Shown here one piece after another: positions 10,027-17,787 of a DNA stretch of 64,000 nt. The stretch lies in NCBI RefSeq assembly GCF_000330885.1, contig NC_020061.1, positions 160,716 through 224,715 on the forward strand, read 5' to 3'. The first letter of the stretch is position 1. The number at the start of each line of letters is the position of its first letter. A model generated the notes under the pieces. That model had not been told where the DNA came from, ran no database searches, and saw only the letters and a list, made by a program, of their open reading frames with translations. The DNA comes from Rhizobium tropici CIAT 899. GTDB taxonomy: Bacteria; Pseudomonadota; Alphaproteobacteria; Rhizobiales; Rhizobiaceae. A program made the position numbers and the translations under genes.

Positions 10027-11970
10027 TCAAACCGCTTCAGCCGAGGCCTTTGACTGGTAGCCGACGTTCCCCATGATGTGGTAGTCACTGAGGTCTGCCT
10101 CCTTCGTTAGGTTCCAATAGTCGATAAGGCGCCAAGGGCTGTTTGTTACGATTCGCCCCCGGGCGTTGCGGAAATAAGTGGACATGCCGGGATGGCTCCA
10201 GATCATCTTCTGGTGCATTTCCTGGATCGTCCGGTTGTAGTGTTGATAAACGTCTTGCCGGCATTCCACCTCGGATAACTTCTTTTCTCCCATCTGGCGC
10301 AGAACGCTCAGCACGTAGTCCAGCTGGCTTTCGATCGTGAAGATGAAGTTCCCGCGATGACCGAGGGCTGTATTGGGGCCGTAGAGCATGAAGAAGTTCG
10401 GGAAACCCGGCATGACGCTACCAAGATACGCCTGACAGTCGTCATCGTCCCAAGCCTCACGTACTGTCACGCCATCGCGTCCGAATATCTGAACTGGAAG
10501 CAAGAAGCGTGTGATATCGTAGCCCGAGGCGACGATGAGAACATCTGCCTCATGGCTGTCGCCATTTATCGCTCGGATCGACTTGCCTTCGACCTGTGCA
10601 GCAGCGCTGTCCACCAGACTGACCTGCGGCTTCAGAAGGGTTCTGTACCAGCCATTGTCCAGGAGCATTCGCTTGCCGAACGGCGGGTAGGGGGGAATGA
10701 CCTTCGCCAGTAGCTCGGGCCGCCCGGCGAGCTGTTCTTCGATATATCGTGTACACGTCTCGCGGTGGCCGTCGTTCAGCGCATTCACAGAGCGATCGGG
10801 ATGCGGCCATGCCGGATCCTTCTGCAGGGATTCGTGCACTTGAGTATCAAAAATCCAACTCAGCCGGAGCCTATAAAGCCATTCGTAATGTGGTACCGCG
10901 CGGAGCAAGAACTGCATCGACTCGGGAACCGACATAAGAAATTTTGGAAAGGGTGCCGCCCATTGGCGCGATCGTTGGAAGATTGTCAGGGCGCTCACCC
11001 GATCGGCGATGGCCGGGACAATCTGCATTGCCGATGCTCCGTTTCCGATCACAGCCACGCGTTTGCCGTCGAGCGTAACCCCGGGATCCCAATTGGAGGT
11101 GTGCACCAACGGTCCGTCGAAGTCACGCAGCCCGGGAATGTTTGGCCATTTTGGCGTGGTAAATCCGCCCACGGCTGAAATGACCACATTGGTTACAAGG
11201 GTTTCTTCCCGCCCGTCTGGCAAGCGCAATCGAGAATGCCAAGTCCGGCTTTCCTCATCATAACGAGAAAACAGGCATTCCGTGCCGTAGCGGATTGAGC
11301 TTTCAATACCGAAGTCGCAGGCGACCCGGTTGAGATATTCATCAATTTCCTGCTGCAACGGGAAGAACTTACTCCAGTCGCCGCTGGCAAACGTGAAGGA
11401 GTATAGATGTCCGGGCGTGTCGACCCCGCAGCCAGGATAGCGATGTGAATGCCAGACCCCGCCTGTGCGGTCCTGCTTTTCAATCTGGATGTAAGAAACG
11501 CCCAGTTGTCGCAGCCGAACTGCGGCCGCGATGCCGGACATGCCGGCTCCGATGACAAGTATGCGGAAGTTGTCCGGCAAACACACCGGATCAGGAACCG
11601 CGCCTGAATACCTCCGCAGCTTGTGGATCATCATGTCAGCATATTCCGGCGGAATAGGCTCAGCTTCTGACATGGAGAGCATGCGGATCAATTCTTCTGC
11701 CGATAAGTCTGCCCTTGCGATGGGAACGCCTTGGCGCCAAGCCATGATGGCGCTCAGTGCTGCATCGCGAATCTCCGCCTGCAATTCGATTGCCAGACCA
11801 CCGGAGTCGTTGTCGTCCCAGCCGCTCTTGGCAGGAATAAACCGCGGACCTAGCCAATATTCTCGTCCTGTGAACTGATAAAGCAGGAGCAACAAGGTTG
11901 GGATATTGGCCGAAGGGAGTGCTTCGGCGATACGCTGACGAAACTGGTCGATGTCTTCAAAGTGAGCCAT
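10027..11970 (-). CDS. Flavin-dependent monooxygenase, Baeyer-Villiger type
   Basis: This 647-aa protein has two dinucleotide folds, VIGAGMSGIAAAVRLRQLG (FAD, about residue 138) and AVIGNGASAMQIVP (NADPH, about residue 310). Between them is FDGPLVHTSNWD, the Baeyer-Villiger monooxygenase fingerprint (F-x-G-x3-H-x3-W). The first 130 residues are an extra N-terminal region like that of 4-hydroxyacetophenone monooxygenase-type enzymes. It would use NADPH and O2 to insert oxygen into a ketone; the substrate cannot be read from the sequence. A near-perfect sigma-54 promoter with a NifA-type site lies 450 bases upstream, and hupS follows 94 bases after its end. Confidence 0.88.
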   Translation of the reverse strand: MAHFEDIDQFRQRIAEALPSANIPTLLLLLYQFTGREYWLGPRFIPAKSGWDDNDSGGLAIELQAEIRDAALSAIMAWRQGVPIARADLSAEELIRMLSMSEAEPIPPEYADMMIHKLRRYSGAVPDPVCLPDNFRILVIGAGMSGIAAAVRLRQLGVSYIQIEKQDRTGGVWHSHRYPGCGVDTPGHLYSFTFASGDWSKFFPLQQEIDEYLNRVACDFGIESSIRYGTECLFSRYDEESRTWHSRLRLPDGREETLVTNVVISAVGGFTTPKWPNIPGLRDFDGPLVHTSNWDPGVTLDGKRVAVIGNGASAMQIVPAIADRVSALTIFQRSRQWAAPFPKFLMSVPESMQFLLRAVPHYEWLYRLRLSWIFDTQVHESLQKDPAWPHPDRSVNALNDGHRETCTRYIEEQLAGRPELLAKVIPPYPPFGKRMLLDNGWYRTLLKPQVSLVDSAAAQVEGKSIRAINGDSHEADVLIVASGYDITRFLLPVQIFGRDGVTVREAWDDDDCQAYLGSVMPGFPNFFMLYGPNTALGHRGNFIFTIESQLDYVLSVLRQMGEKKLSEVECRQDVYQHYNRTIQEMHQKMIWSHPGMSTYFRNARGRIVTNSPWRLIDYWNLTKEADLSDYHIMGNVGYQSKASAEAV

Positions 11971-12154
11971 GGATTAGGTTCCTGCGGTTGAAGGATCTGG
12001 ACCAATCGTCCAAGGCCTCGCGCCTGGATGCGATTGCTGTCCAAGTTCGAGGGTTCCACGACGGGCGTTTGGGGAGATTCTGCAGCAATTCGGCAAATAT
12101 CAATTCAAAACGCGCCGGACCGGTCGGCATTGATCGCCGCGAACAAAAAGCCGC

Positions 12155-12280
12155 CTATTGAGGCGCCGTCAGATTAGAGGTTATGACGACGATGAGGGTT
12201 TGCTCGTGCGTTCGTCGCGACCACCCAGGTACAACCTGATGCGTCTGCGTGGCCACCGTTCGATATTCCTCGGCGAACAT
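12155..12280 (-). CDS. Possible 41-aa small protein in the monooxygenase leader
   Basis: A short frame, MFAEEYRTVATQTHQ onward, lies between the sigma-54 promoter and the monooxygenase. It has AAGGA eight bases before its ATG. I do not recognise the product. The evidence is only its position in an unusually long leader and the ribosome site; it may not be a gene. Confidence 0.25.
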   Translation of the reverse strand: MFAEEYRTVATQTHQVVPGWSRRTHEQTLIVVITSNLTAPQ

Positions 12281-12417
12281 GGCCTGTTCCTTCTTCGGGA
12301 TCTGGAGCCTTCTGCTCTCGGATGACCGGGCATAGGTCCCGGCAGATAATTTGGCGCTAACATTTCGACATCTCCATGCGGTACCGTCGGACCGTGACGC
12401 GTCTGCAAATGCTTCGC

Positions 12418-12434
12418 AGCAATATGCGTGCCAA
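12418..12434 (-). promoter_or_regulatory. Sigma-54 (-24/-12) promoter for the flavin monooxygenase
   Basis: On the minus strand it reads TTGGCACGCATATTGCT, which matches the YTGGCACG-N4-TTGCW consensus at every defined position. The GG and GC pairs are ten bases apart. The NifA-type site at 12499-12514 is 64 bases upstream. Transcription would run towards the monooxygenase and possibly on into hupS. Confidence 0.88.
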
Positions 12435-12498
12435 AGGAAAAAATGTTTTCTTGTTCAACATAATCGATCAAACCGCCCGGCGTTGCATATCGATCGAT

Positions 12499-12514
12499 TG
12501 TCGCATATCGGACA
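12499..12514. promoter_or_regulatory. NifA upstream activator site (TGT-N10-ACA)
   Basis: TGTCGCATATCGGACA is an exact NifA site. Its distance to the -24/-12 element at 12418-12434 is slightly shorter than is common but workable. Confidence 0.72.
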
Positions 12515-12767
12515 AGGCCAAGTGATCTTGACCCGTTAACCGCCTGACGAGCGCGAGGGACTGCTGCCGACCTCCTCGCCGGGACATCGAGTTCGGGGCC
12601 GAGCGTCTCGGCCGCGAATGTTGCCCAATCCGTTATGCCCGATATTCCCTCGCGCTTTGGCCGAAAGGGCACGACAAATCGTTGCCAGACATGGGTGGAA
12701 TGGCTGGTTATTGCCAATAGCATGCGAAGGATTGGCTCTTCGCCGGCAGCGGCGGCAGGACTTGTTC

Positions 12768-13868
12768 TTAGGTCGCCTTTTCCAGCACGTGAATGTCTGA
12801 GCCGGCGGCATCTGAAAGCACATCAACCGACACAAGCCCTGCCAGGTTCGCGCATTCTCTGAAAAACTCTTCCGAAAAAGAAAATGAGTTCTTCAAATGC
12901 AGCCGATCACCATTTTTAAGTTCGATGCTTTTTCCTTTGAGTCGAAACGACAAATTTCTATTCACCGTCGCGGTGTGGATCACCTGCATGAAGCTGTCAT
13001 CACCTCTTATATCCGCCTCATACTCAAACACTCCTGGATCAAAGTTATCGTCGACGGGTAATTCTGCCTTCATTCGATAAAATACGTTTAGCTGAAATTC
13101 TGGATGCGCTTCGTAGTAGGCTTTTGCGACATTCCACCTCAGATCCGAGCCTATTGAGATCGCAAGCCAGCACTTCTCAGCGCTGTTCGATATCCTCCTC
13201 AACGCCTGGACAACCGCCGCAACCGGAGGAGCCTCACTTATGGAAGCGGCAAGATTCCCAAAAGTCCGCCCGAACATGACGACCAATGCCGTTTCCTCAT
13301 CGGAAAAAAAGCGCCGCCCGGAAAAAATGTCATCTCGTATGAACTCGATCTTCAGGTCGAACGATGGTGGCGATCGCTCTATATCCGAGAGGAACTCGTT
13401 CGAGCGATCAACCAGTACGCAACGTGAGGTTTTTCCGCGCAACTCCGTTGCAAGGGGAAGGGTCTTCTGCTGAAATGCTCGCACTGTTCCGGGGCCAAAG
13501 TCGAGAATTGACACCCCTTTTTGAGATCGCTTGCCCTGAGGCCATCGGACATACTCTTTTACTCTCTGCTGAAGGTCTCGTGCCAACTTGATCTCGGCGT
13601 CGACCATATTGGTTGTCCCGGTATCCAACGCATTGTTCATCCTCTGGGTTTCAGCCCTTGCCCACAACAGCGAGCCGCTCATCGAATTGCCGTCCCGATC
13701 ACATCCAGTGTGGTGAGCGTATTGTTCTGGACCTAAGTCTGGCGCATATTTTTGTTGAAACAGCTTCAAACTCGTTTCAAGAAAGCTCACAATTGCTCTC
13801 CTCTGTGGGTGGCGATGGATTGGCGACAGGCGAAACTTTTGCGCAAAAAATTCTTTTGCCCGTCGCAT
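12768..13868 (-). CDS. SAM-dependent methyltransferase, EgtD-like (Methyltransf_33 type)
   Basis: The protein has a SAM fold with ILDFGPGTVRAF (motif I), an acidic VLVDRSNEF loop, the VVMFGRTFGNLAA stretch that resembles the signature of histidine N-alpha-methyltransferase (EgtD) relatives, and a C-terminal FSEEFFRECANLAGL region. This family trimethylates the amino group of histidine, but here the N-terminal substrate domain of EgtD is short or absent, so the substrate is unknown. The start is unsure: ATG 13868 gives 366 aa, while ATG 13640, just after GAGG, gives about 290 aa and loses only a non-conserved stretch. A NifA-type/sigma-54 promoter lies 125 bases upstream of the longer start. 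Confidence 0.7.
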   Translation of the reverse strand: MRRAKEFFAQKFRLSPIHRHPQRRAIVSFLETSLKLFQQKYAPDLGPEQYAHHTGCDRDGNSMSGSLLWARAETQRMNNALDTGTTNMVDAEIKLARDLQQRVKEYVRWPQGKRSQKGVSILDFGPGTVRAFQQKTLPLATELRGKTSRCVLVDRSNEFLSDIERSPPSFDLKIEFIRDDIFSGRRFFSDEETALVVMFGRTFGNLAASISEAPPVAAVVQALRRISNSAEKCWLAISIGSDLRWNVAKAYYEAHPEFQLNVFYRMKAELPVDDNFDPGVFEYEADIRGDDSFMQVIHTATVNRNLSFRLKGKSIELKNGDRLHLKNSFSFSEEFFRECANLAGLVSVDVLSDAAGSDIHVLEKAT

Positions 13869-13993
13869 TGAGCGCACGGATCGTGGCGGCGGCTTTCTGT
13901 GCCATACGTATGGCGGTGTCTTTGCAGCTACCCACCTTTTTGTGTGGGGCCGACTGTCGGATTTTCCTCCTCCAGCAAGTCGGCGGCGGTTCA

Positions 13994-14010
13994 GGCATTA
14001 TTCAGGCCAA
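13994..14010 (-). promoter_or_regulatory. Sigma-54 promoter for the EgtD-like methyltransferase
   Basis: The minus strand reads TTGGCCTGAATAATGCC. The GG and GC pairs have the required ten-base spacing and the -24 half is close to TTGGCACG; the -12 half is imperfect. The UAS at 14072-14087 is about 60 bases upstream. Confidence 0.55.
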
Positions 14011-14071
14011 GGCAGAACATCGTTTTAAAACAATGAAGTGCTACTCATGCGCCTTTGACCGTGTCCGGCAT

Positions 14072-14087
14072 TGTCGGAAGCGCGACA
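14072..14087. promoter_or_regulatory. NifA upstream activator site A
   Basis: TGTCGGAAGCGCGACA fits TGT-N10-ACA. It lies in the divergent region between the methyltransferase and the P450 and suits the minus-strand promoter at 13994-14010. Confidence 0.55.
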
Positions 14088-14163
14088 CCGTAATGTCGCG
14101 TGTTTGCTCGTCGACCTCTACGCCAAGTTGCTTGCGCGAGCGCGATCGCGTTTCACCGGTTTT

Positions 14164-14179
14164 TGTTAGCTCCTCGACA
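14164..14179. promoter_or_regulatory. NifA upstream activator site B
   Basis: TGTTAGCTCCTCGACA fits TGT-N10-ACA. It is 76 bases before the plus-strand -24/-12 candidate at 14256-14272, a usual distance for NifA. Confidence 0.55.
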
Positions 14180-14255
14180 CAAGCTTTTTCAGCTTGCTCG
14201 GGATCAAATAGCCGAAGAGCAACGGGAAGATCGCTTTTCGGCCGACCAAAGGGAA

Positions 14256-14272
14256 CTGGCATGAATTTTGAA
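14256..14272 (+). promoter_or_regulatory. Sigma-54-like promoter for P450-ferredoxin
   Basis: CTGGCATGAATTTTGAA has a near-perfect -24 half and correct spacing, but the -12 half has GA where GC is normally required. It is the best candidate in the 430 bases before the P450 gene. The leader would be about 230 bases. Confidence 0.4.
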
Positions 14273-14508
14273 CTCTCTCTGCGAGGCGATCAGCGCTGCC
14301 GGCACCTTGAGTGGCCTCATAATCGGGGGATGTCGGGTCGCGATCGACCGGACAACCAGATCGCGACGGTCAATAGCCGGAGTTGCCGAGTATCGCCACT
14401 CGCCCTCTTGGCTTTTCGATCGGCAGATGAAGAGCGGCAATGGGACTTCAGCCGTCAAAGAACATGACGGGCTAATGCAGCCAGCCGCCGTTCAGGAGAA
14501 ATCAATTC

Positions 14509-15723
14509 GTGGGTGACCCAATTCCAGATCATGTTCCGCGCGAAATGGTGAGCGACTTCAGCTTGTTCACGTCACCCGGCATGCAACGCGTCTCCAATGG
14601 AGATCCTCATGGAGCCGCCGCTCGTGTTCACGCCGGACCACCAGTGTTTTATTCACTCCACAATACGCGTGATGGTCGTGGCACGTGGCTCAGAACCCGG
14701 GCCAAAGACCAACGCAAAGTGCTGCAGGACCCTGATACTTTTTCCAGCAATCGCAGCATTTTCGCCTCTGCGCTCGGTGACGACTGGCCGTTGATCCCAC
14801 TCGAGCTTGATCCACCGGCCCACGGCATCTTTCGCTCCCTGCTTAACCCCCTGTTCTCGCCAAAACGAGTGATGGCGCTGGAAGCGTCTATCCGTGCGCA
14901 AGCGATCACCATTGTCGAAAAGATCTCCGTGTCGGGTAAAAGCTGCGAGGTGATGAAAGATTTTGCCATTCCATTCACAGTTGGCGTCTTTCTTCAGTTT
15001 TTGGGATTACCGAACGAGCGGCTCGACGTATTTGTCGGCTGGGCGAAGGCCTTGCTCCACGGAGATAAGGTCCAACGATCGGCAGCCGCTCGGTCTATTC
15101 TGGAGTTTATCGATGAACTTGCGGCCTTGCGCCGGAAAGAGCCTGCAGGCGACTTCATGACCTTCGTCGTGCAGGCACAGATCGATAGCCGCCTGCTGGC
15201 CGAAAACGAAGTCCGTGGCATCGGCGTACTATTGTTCGTCGCGGGGCTCGATACGGTCGCAGCCGCGATCGGCTTTGACTTGGCCCATCTGGCACGCAAT
15301 CCAAAAGACCAAAATTTGTTGCGCAGTGAACCGGAACGGATCGTGCTCGCAACCGAAGAATTGTTGCGGGCATATTCGACCGTACAGATGATTCGTGTGG
15401 CAACGAAAGATATCGATTTCGAAGGCGCGCCGATTCGCAAAGGGGATTATGTTTGCTGCGCTACGATGATTGCCAATCGTGATCCGGCGGAGTTCGAGGA
15501 TCCCAACGTGATTGACCTGGCACGCGAGGACAACTGCCACACCGCGTTCGCCGCAGGTCCCCATCGTTGTCTTGGTTCGCACCTTGCCCGGCGGGAGATC
15601 ATCATCGGCTTGGAGGAATGGCTGTCTCATATTCCTCATTTCCGTATCAAAGAAGGTACGGCCCCCATAACCCATGGCGGCCATGTGTTCGGGATCGAAA
15701 ATCTGGTCCTGGAATGGTCATAA
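14509..15723 (+). CDS. Cytochrome P450 (resembles rhizobial CYP127)
   Basis: This soluble bacterial P450 (404 aa) starts at the GTG at 14509, eight bases after AGGAG. The I-helix oxygen-activation motif is LLFVAGLDTVAAA (about residue 245), the ExxR pair is in ATEELLRAY, and the heme-thiolate loop is FAAGPHRCLGSHLARRE with the cysteine ligand near residue 352. It would hydroxylate a small hydrophobic substrate using electrons from the ferredoxin encoded 34 bases downstream. From memory it resembles the CYP127 proteins of rhizobial symbiotic plasmids, whose substrate I do not know. No ferredoxin reductase lies nearby. The upstream NifA-type site suggests expression in nodules. Confidence 0.93.
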   Translation: MGDPIPDHVPREMVSDFSLFTSPGMQRVSNGDPHGAAARVHAGPPVFYSLHNTRDGRGTWLRTRAKDQRKVLQDPDTFSSNRSIFASALGDDWPLIPLELDPPAHGIFRSLLNPLFSPKRVMALEASIRAQAITIVEKISVSGKSCEVMKDFAIPFTVGVFLQFLGLPNERLDVFVGWAKALLHGDKVQRSAAARSILEFIDELAALRRKEPAGDFMTFVVQAQIDSRLLAENEVRGIGVLLFVAGLDTVAAAIGFDLAHLARNPKDQNLLRSEPERIVLATEELLRAYSTVQMIRVATKDIDFEGAPIRKGDYVCCATMIANRDPAEFEDPNVIDLAREDNCHTAFAAGPHRCLGSHLARREIIIGLEEWLSHIPHFRIKEGTAPITHGGHVFGIENLVLEWS

Positions 15724-15757
15724 CTCGAGCGCCGCTATGCAGCTTCGGAGGTGCGGC

Positions 15758-15976
15758 ATGCACATCATCGTCCACACTGCCAAATGCCAGGGACACGCGC
15801 GATGCTGGTTCCAAGCGCCGGAGATCTTCAAGTTGGATGAGGATGGTTATATCCTGCCCGGCAATATCGACGTTGCTGCAGGGAACGAATTTCGCGCATC
15901 CCGGGGTGCTCGATCATGCCCCGAACGTGCGCTGGAAATCACCCGCTCATTCGATACAGTTGGAGTCACGGCGTGA
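15758..15976 (+). CDS. 3Fe-4S/4Fe-4S ferredoxin, P450 redox partner
   Basis: The 72-aa protein begins MHIIVHTAKCQGHARC and has a third cluster cysteine in SCPERAL, the C-x5-C...C pattern of ferredoxins that serve bacterial P450s. The start at 15758 follows GGAGG. It is 34 bases downstream of the P450 and probably in the same transcript. Confidence 0.88.
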   Translation: MHIIVHTAKCQGHARCWFQAPEIFKLDEDGYILPGNIDVAAGNEFRASRGARSCPERALEITRSFDTVGVTA

Positions 15977-16082
15977 ACTGAGGCTTTAGACCTGCAAGCG
16001 ATAAGCAGACGGTTGATCGACGATCCACCCGTGTTTCAAAAGCTGCTACCTGCAAACATCATGCGCCGATGTCGCTCAGGTC

Positions 16083-16098
16083 TGTCTGACATGCGACA
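16083..16098. promoter_or_regulatory. NifA upstream activator site before the broken porin
   Basis: TGTCTGACATGCGACA fits TGT-N10-ACA, about 60 bases upstream of the -24/-12 element at 16159-16175. Confidence 0.58.
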
Positions 16099-16158
16099 AT
16101 GGCGGACTTGCCGGAGAGCTGCTTTAAGAAAGTTACTGCAAAACAAAGGGTTTTTCCT

Positions 16159-16175
16159 GCGGCATGCATATTGCT
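16159..16175 (+). promoter_or_regulatory. Sigma-54 (-24/-12) promoter
   Basis: GCGGCATGCATATTGCT has GG and GC ten bases apart and an exact TTGCT -12 half. Its last ten bases are the same as in the monooxygenase promoter at 12418-12434. The next gene downstream is the truncated porin, whose start is 320 bases away. Confidence 0.6.
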
Positions 16176-16493
16176 TCGAGCCATTTGCGAACGCTTCACG
16201 ATCAAAGTCAACTGAGCGGAAATGTCGAAAATGTCAGCAAAATGCTCTCTGCCGCCGCCTACCTCCTGCCATCAGATTTCCGGACGTAATGGAGAGATCT
16301 GGTCTTGTCACCAAGGAATATTCAGGACGAATTGCTTCTCTTGAAAACGTAACGATAGTCCTTGCTTGCTCAGGGATGGGAATGAATCCCTGATCCCAAA
16401 TCTCATGCATAAAATTCGCTTTCCAGGACGATTGTTGAGCACGCGTTTAGCGCGGGCGATGAATTTCTCTTTGACCCAAACATCGGAGCTTCA

Positions 16494-17018
16494 GTGAATA
16501 TCAGACCCATTCTTCTCGGCGGGATTGCAACACTTTCAGTCGCGCCTTCCGTATGCGCTATCGATCAAGTCGTCGCCGTCGAGCCGGAACCGGCTGAACT
16601 TGTCCGCATCTGCGATGCCTACGGCAAGGGCTATTTCTATATCCCTGGATCTGAAACCTGCATGCAAGTCGGGGGTATGGTCCGCACGCAGGCATCGTCA
16701 TACAATCCTTACGCCCCAGTTGAACCCAGCGGCACCACCTGGCTGACGCGAAGCGAAATCTATGTCAATGCGGCAACGGAGACTGAATATGGCCTCCTGA
16801 AGACGACGACGACTCTACGGTTCGATTATACGGACGATAGTAGCACGATCGGCGCCGATCTACCTGTGGCGAATATATCGCTTGGTGGTTTCCTCATCGG
16901 CCGCGCCGGCTCTCAATATAATGATTGGATCGGCTATGTCGGCAATGTCATCAATCCGGATGTAATCGGCAATGGCCCTCTCAAATTGAATCAACTTTCG
17001 TATTTTTATGATTGCGGC
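16494..17018 (+). pseudogene. Outer-membrane porin (Omp2b/RopA type), truncated by IS66
   Basis: The frame starts at a GTG after GGAG with a signal peptide (PILLGGIATLSVAPSVCA). It continues with the alphaproteobacterial porin hallmarks: RICDAYGKGYFYIPGSETC, VGGMVRTQ, and beta-strand repeats ending in GFLIGRAGSQYNDW. After about 175 residues the sequence enters the left end of an IS66-family element at 17019. A full porin is about 340 residues, so half of the barrel is lost. It probably encoded a nodule-expressed porin, judging from the upstream sigma-54 promoter. Confidence 0.85.
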
Positions 17019-17107
17019 GTAAGCGCCGTCTCCGCCCCATTGAATTGGCTATATTTTGAGGCTTGCCGGGTGTGCGAGAAGGTTTCCAGGACTATCTGGA
17101 GATTTGC

Positions 17108-17551
17108 ATGGCAGATGATGGATTTGTTGGGCGTTACGAAGTTGTCGAGCCGCGCCGCGGAAACCGGCGTTGGCCGGACGATGTGAAGGCGCGGATCGTG
17201 GCGGAAAGCCTTGAGCCTGGCGTTCGTGTTGTTGATGTCGCGCGCCGTCATGACGTTGTTGCGCACCAGCTTTCCTTGTGGCGCCGGCAAGTGCGCGAGG
17301 GCATTCTGGCGTTGCCTTTTGAGACTATGTCGGGCCAGTCGGAGAGCGGCGATGCCGAGCCTGCATTTGTGCCTTTGGCGATTGCGGCAGAGCCGAGCGA
17401 GGCTGTGAGTGTTTTGGCGCCGCCGCTGCCGGCGACGGTTTCGTCGGTCTTGACATTGGAGATCGGCCCGGACGTTGTGATGCGGGTTCCCGGCGATGTG
17501 CCGGTTGAACGTGTGGCGGCTCTGGTGCGAGCCATGCGAGGGACGGCATGA
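17108..17551 (+). CDS. tnpA: IS66 accessory protein TnpA
   Basis: 147 aa, with the start at 17108 after CTGGAG. The helix-turn-helix region RWPDDVKARIVAESLEPGV...VARRHDVVAHQLSLWRRQ is that of the IS66 OrfA/TnpA family. The stop overlaps the tnpB start in ATGA, as is usual for these elements. Confidence 0.88.
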   Translation: MADDGFVGRYEVVEPRRGNRRWPDDVKARIVAESLEPGVRVVDVARRHDVVAHQLSLWRRQVREGILALPFETMSGQSESGDAEPAFVPLAIAAEPSEAVSVLAPPLPATVSSVLTLEIGPDVVMRVPGDVPVERVAALVRAMRGTA

Positions 17552-17751
17552 TCGTCGCGGGCCAACGCCTGCCGATCCTGATTGCAACGCGGCCGGTTGA
17601 CTTCCGCTGTGGGCATCAGGCGCTGGCTCTGATGGTGCAGACCGAATTGAAGCTCGATCCGCATTCCGGGGTGACGGTGATCTTCCGGTCGAAGCGCGGC
17701 GATCGCCTGAAGATCCTGGTGTGGGATGGCACCGGAATGGTGCTAACCTAC
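17548..17751 (+). pseudogene. IS66 TnpB, 5' part only
   Basis: The frame MIVAGQRLPILIATRPVDFR continues to WDGTGMVLTY, the well-conserved IS66 OrfB sequence, and then changes to unrelated residues at about 17752 where recombinase element 1 begins. The rest of TnpB (about 45 residues) is not present on the other side of the insert. Confidence 0.85.
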
Positions 17752-17787
17752 AACGATCTGCATTCATACTGCATCTCTCTTTCGGAT

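Larger units (their letters stand above)
12281..12767. other. Intergenic region with NifA/sigma-54 promoter
   Basis: Apart from the promoter elements listed separately, I see no supported gene here. A 180-residue open frame on the minus strand spans the promoter and has no recognisable features, so I do not call it. Confidence 0.5.
13878..14508. other. Divergent regulatory region between methyltransferase and P450
   Basis: The region holds two NifA-type sites and two -24/-12 candidates, listed separately. Open frames across it on both strands lack conserved features and are not called. Confidence 0.5.
15977..16493. other. Intergenic region with a sigma-54 promoter and a hairpin
   Basis: Besides the NifA/sigma-54 elements there is an inverted repeat, TCAGGGAT...ATCCCTGA, at about 16371-16394 in the would-be leader. 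No convincing gene is seen between the promoter and the porin start. Confidence 0.45.

Noticed and set aside
12181..12723. 180-residue minus-strand frame between monooxygenase and methyltransferase
   Set aside because: It runs across a sigma-54 promoter, has a very Arg/Ser-rich tail and no recognisable domain.
13613..14467. 284-residue plus-strand frame
   Set aside because: It covers the NifA/sigma-54 region and the 5' part of the methyltransferase and shows the Ser/Arg-rich composition of a chance frame.
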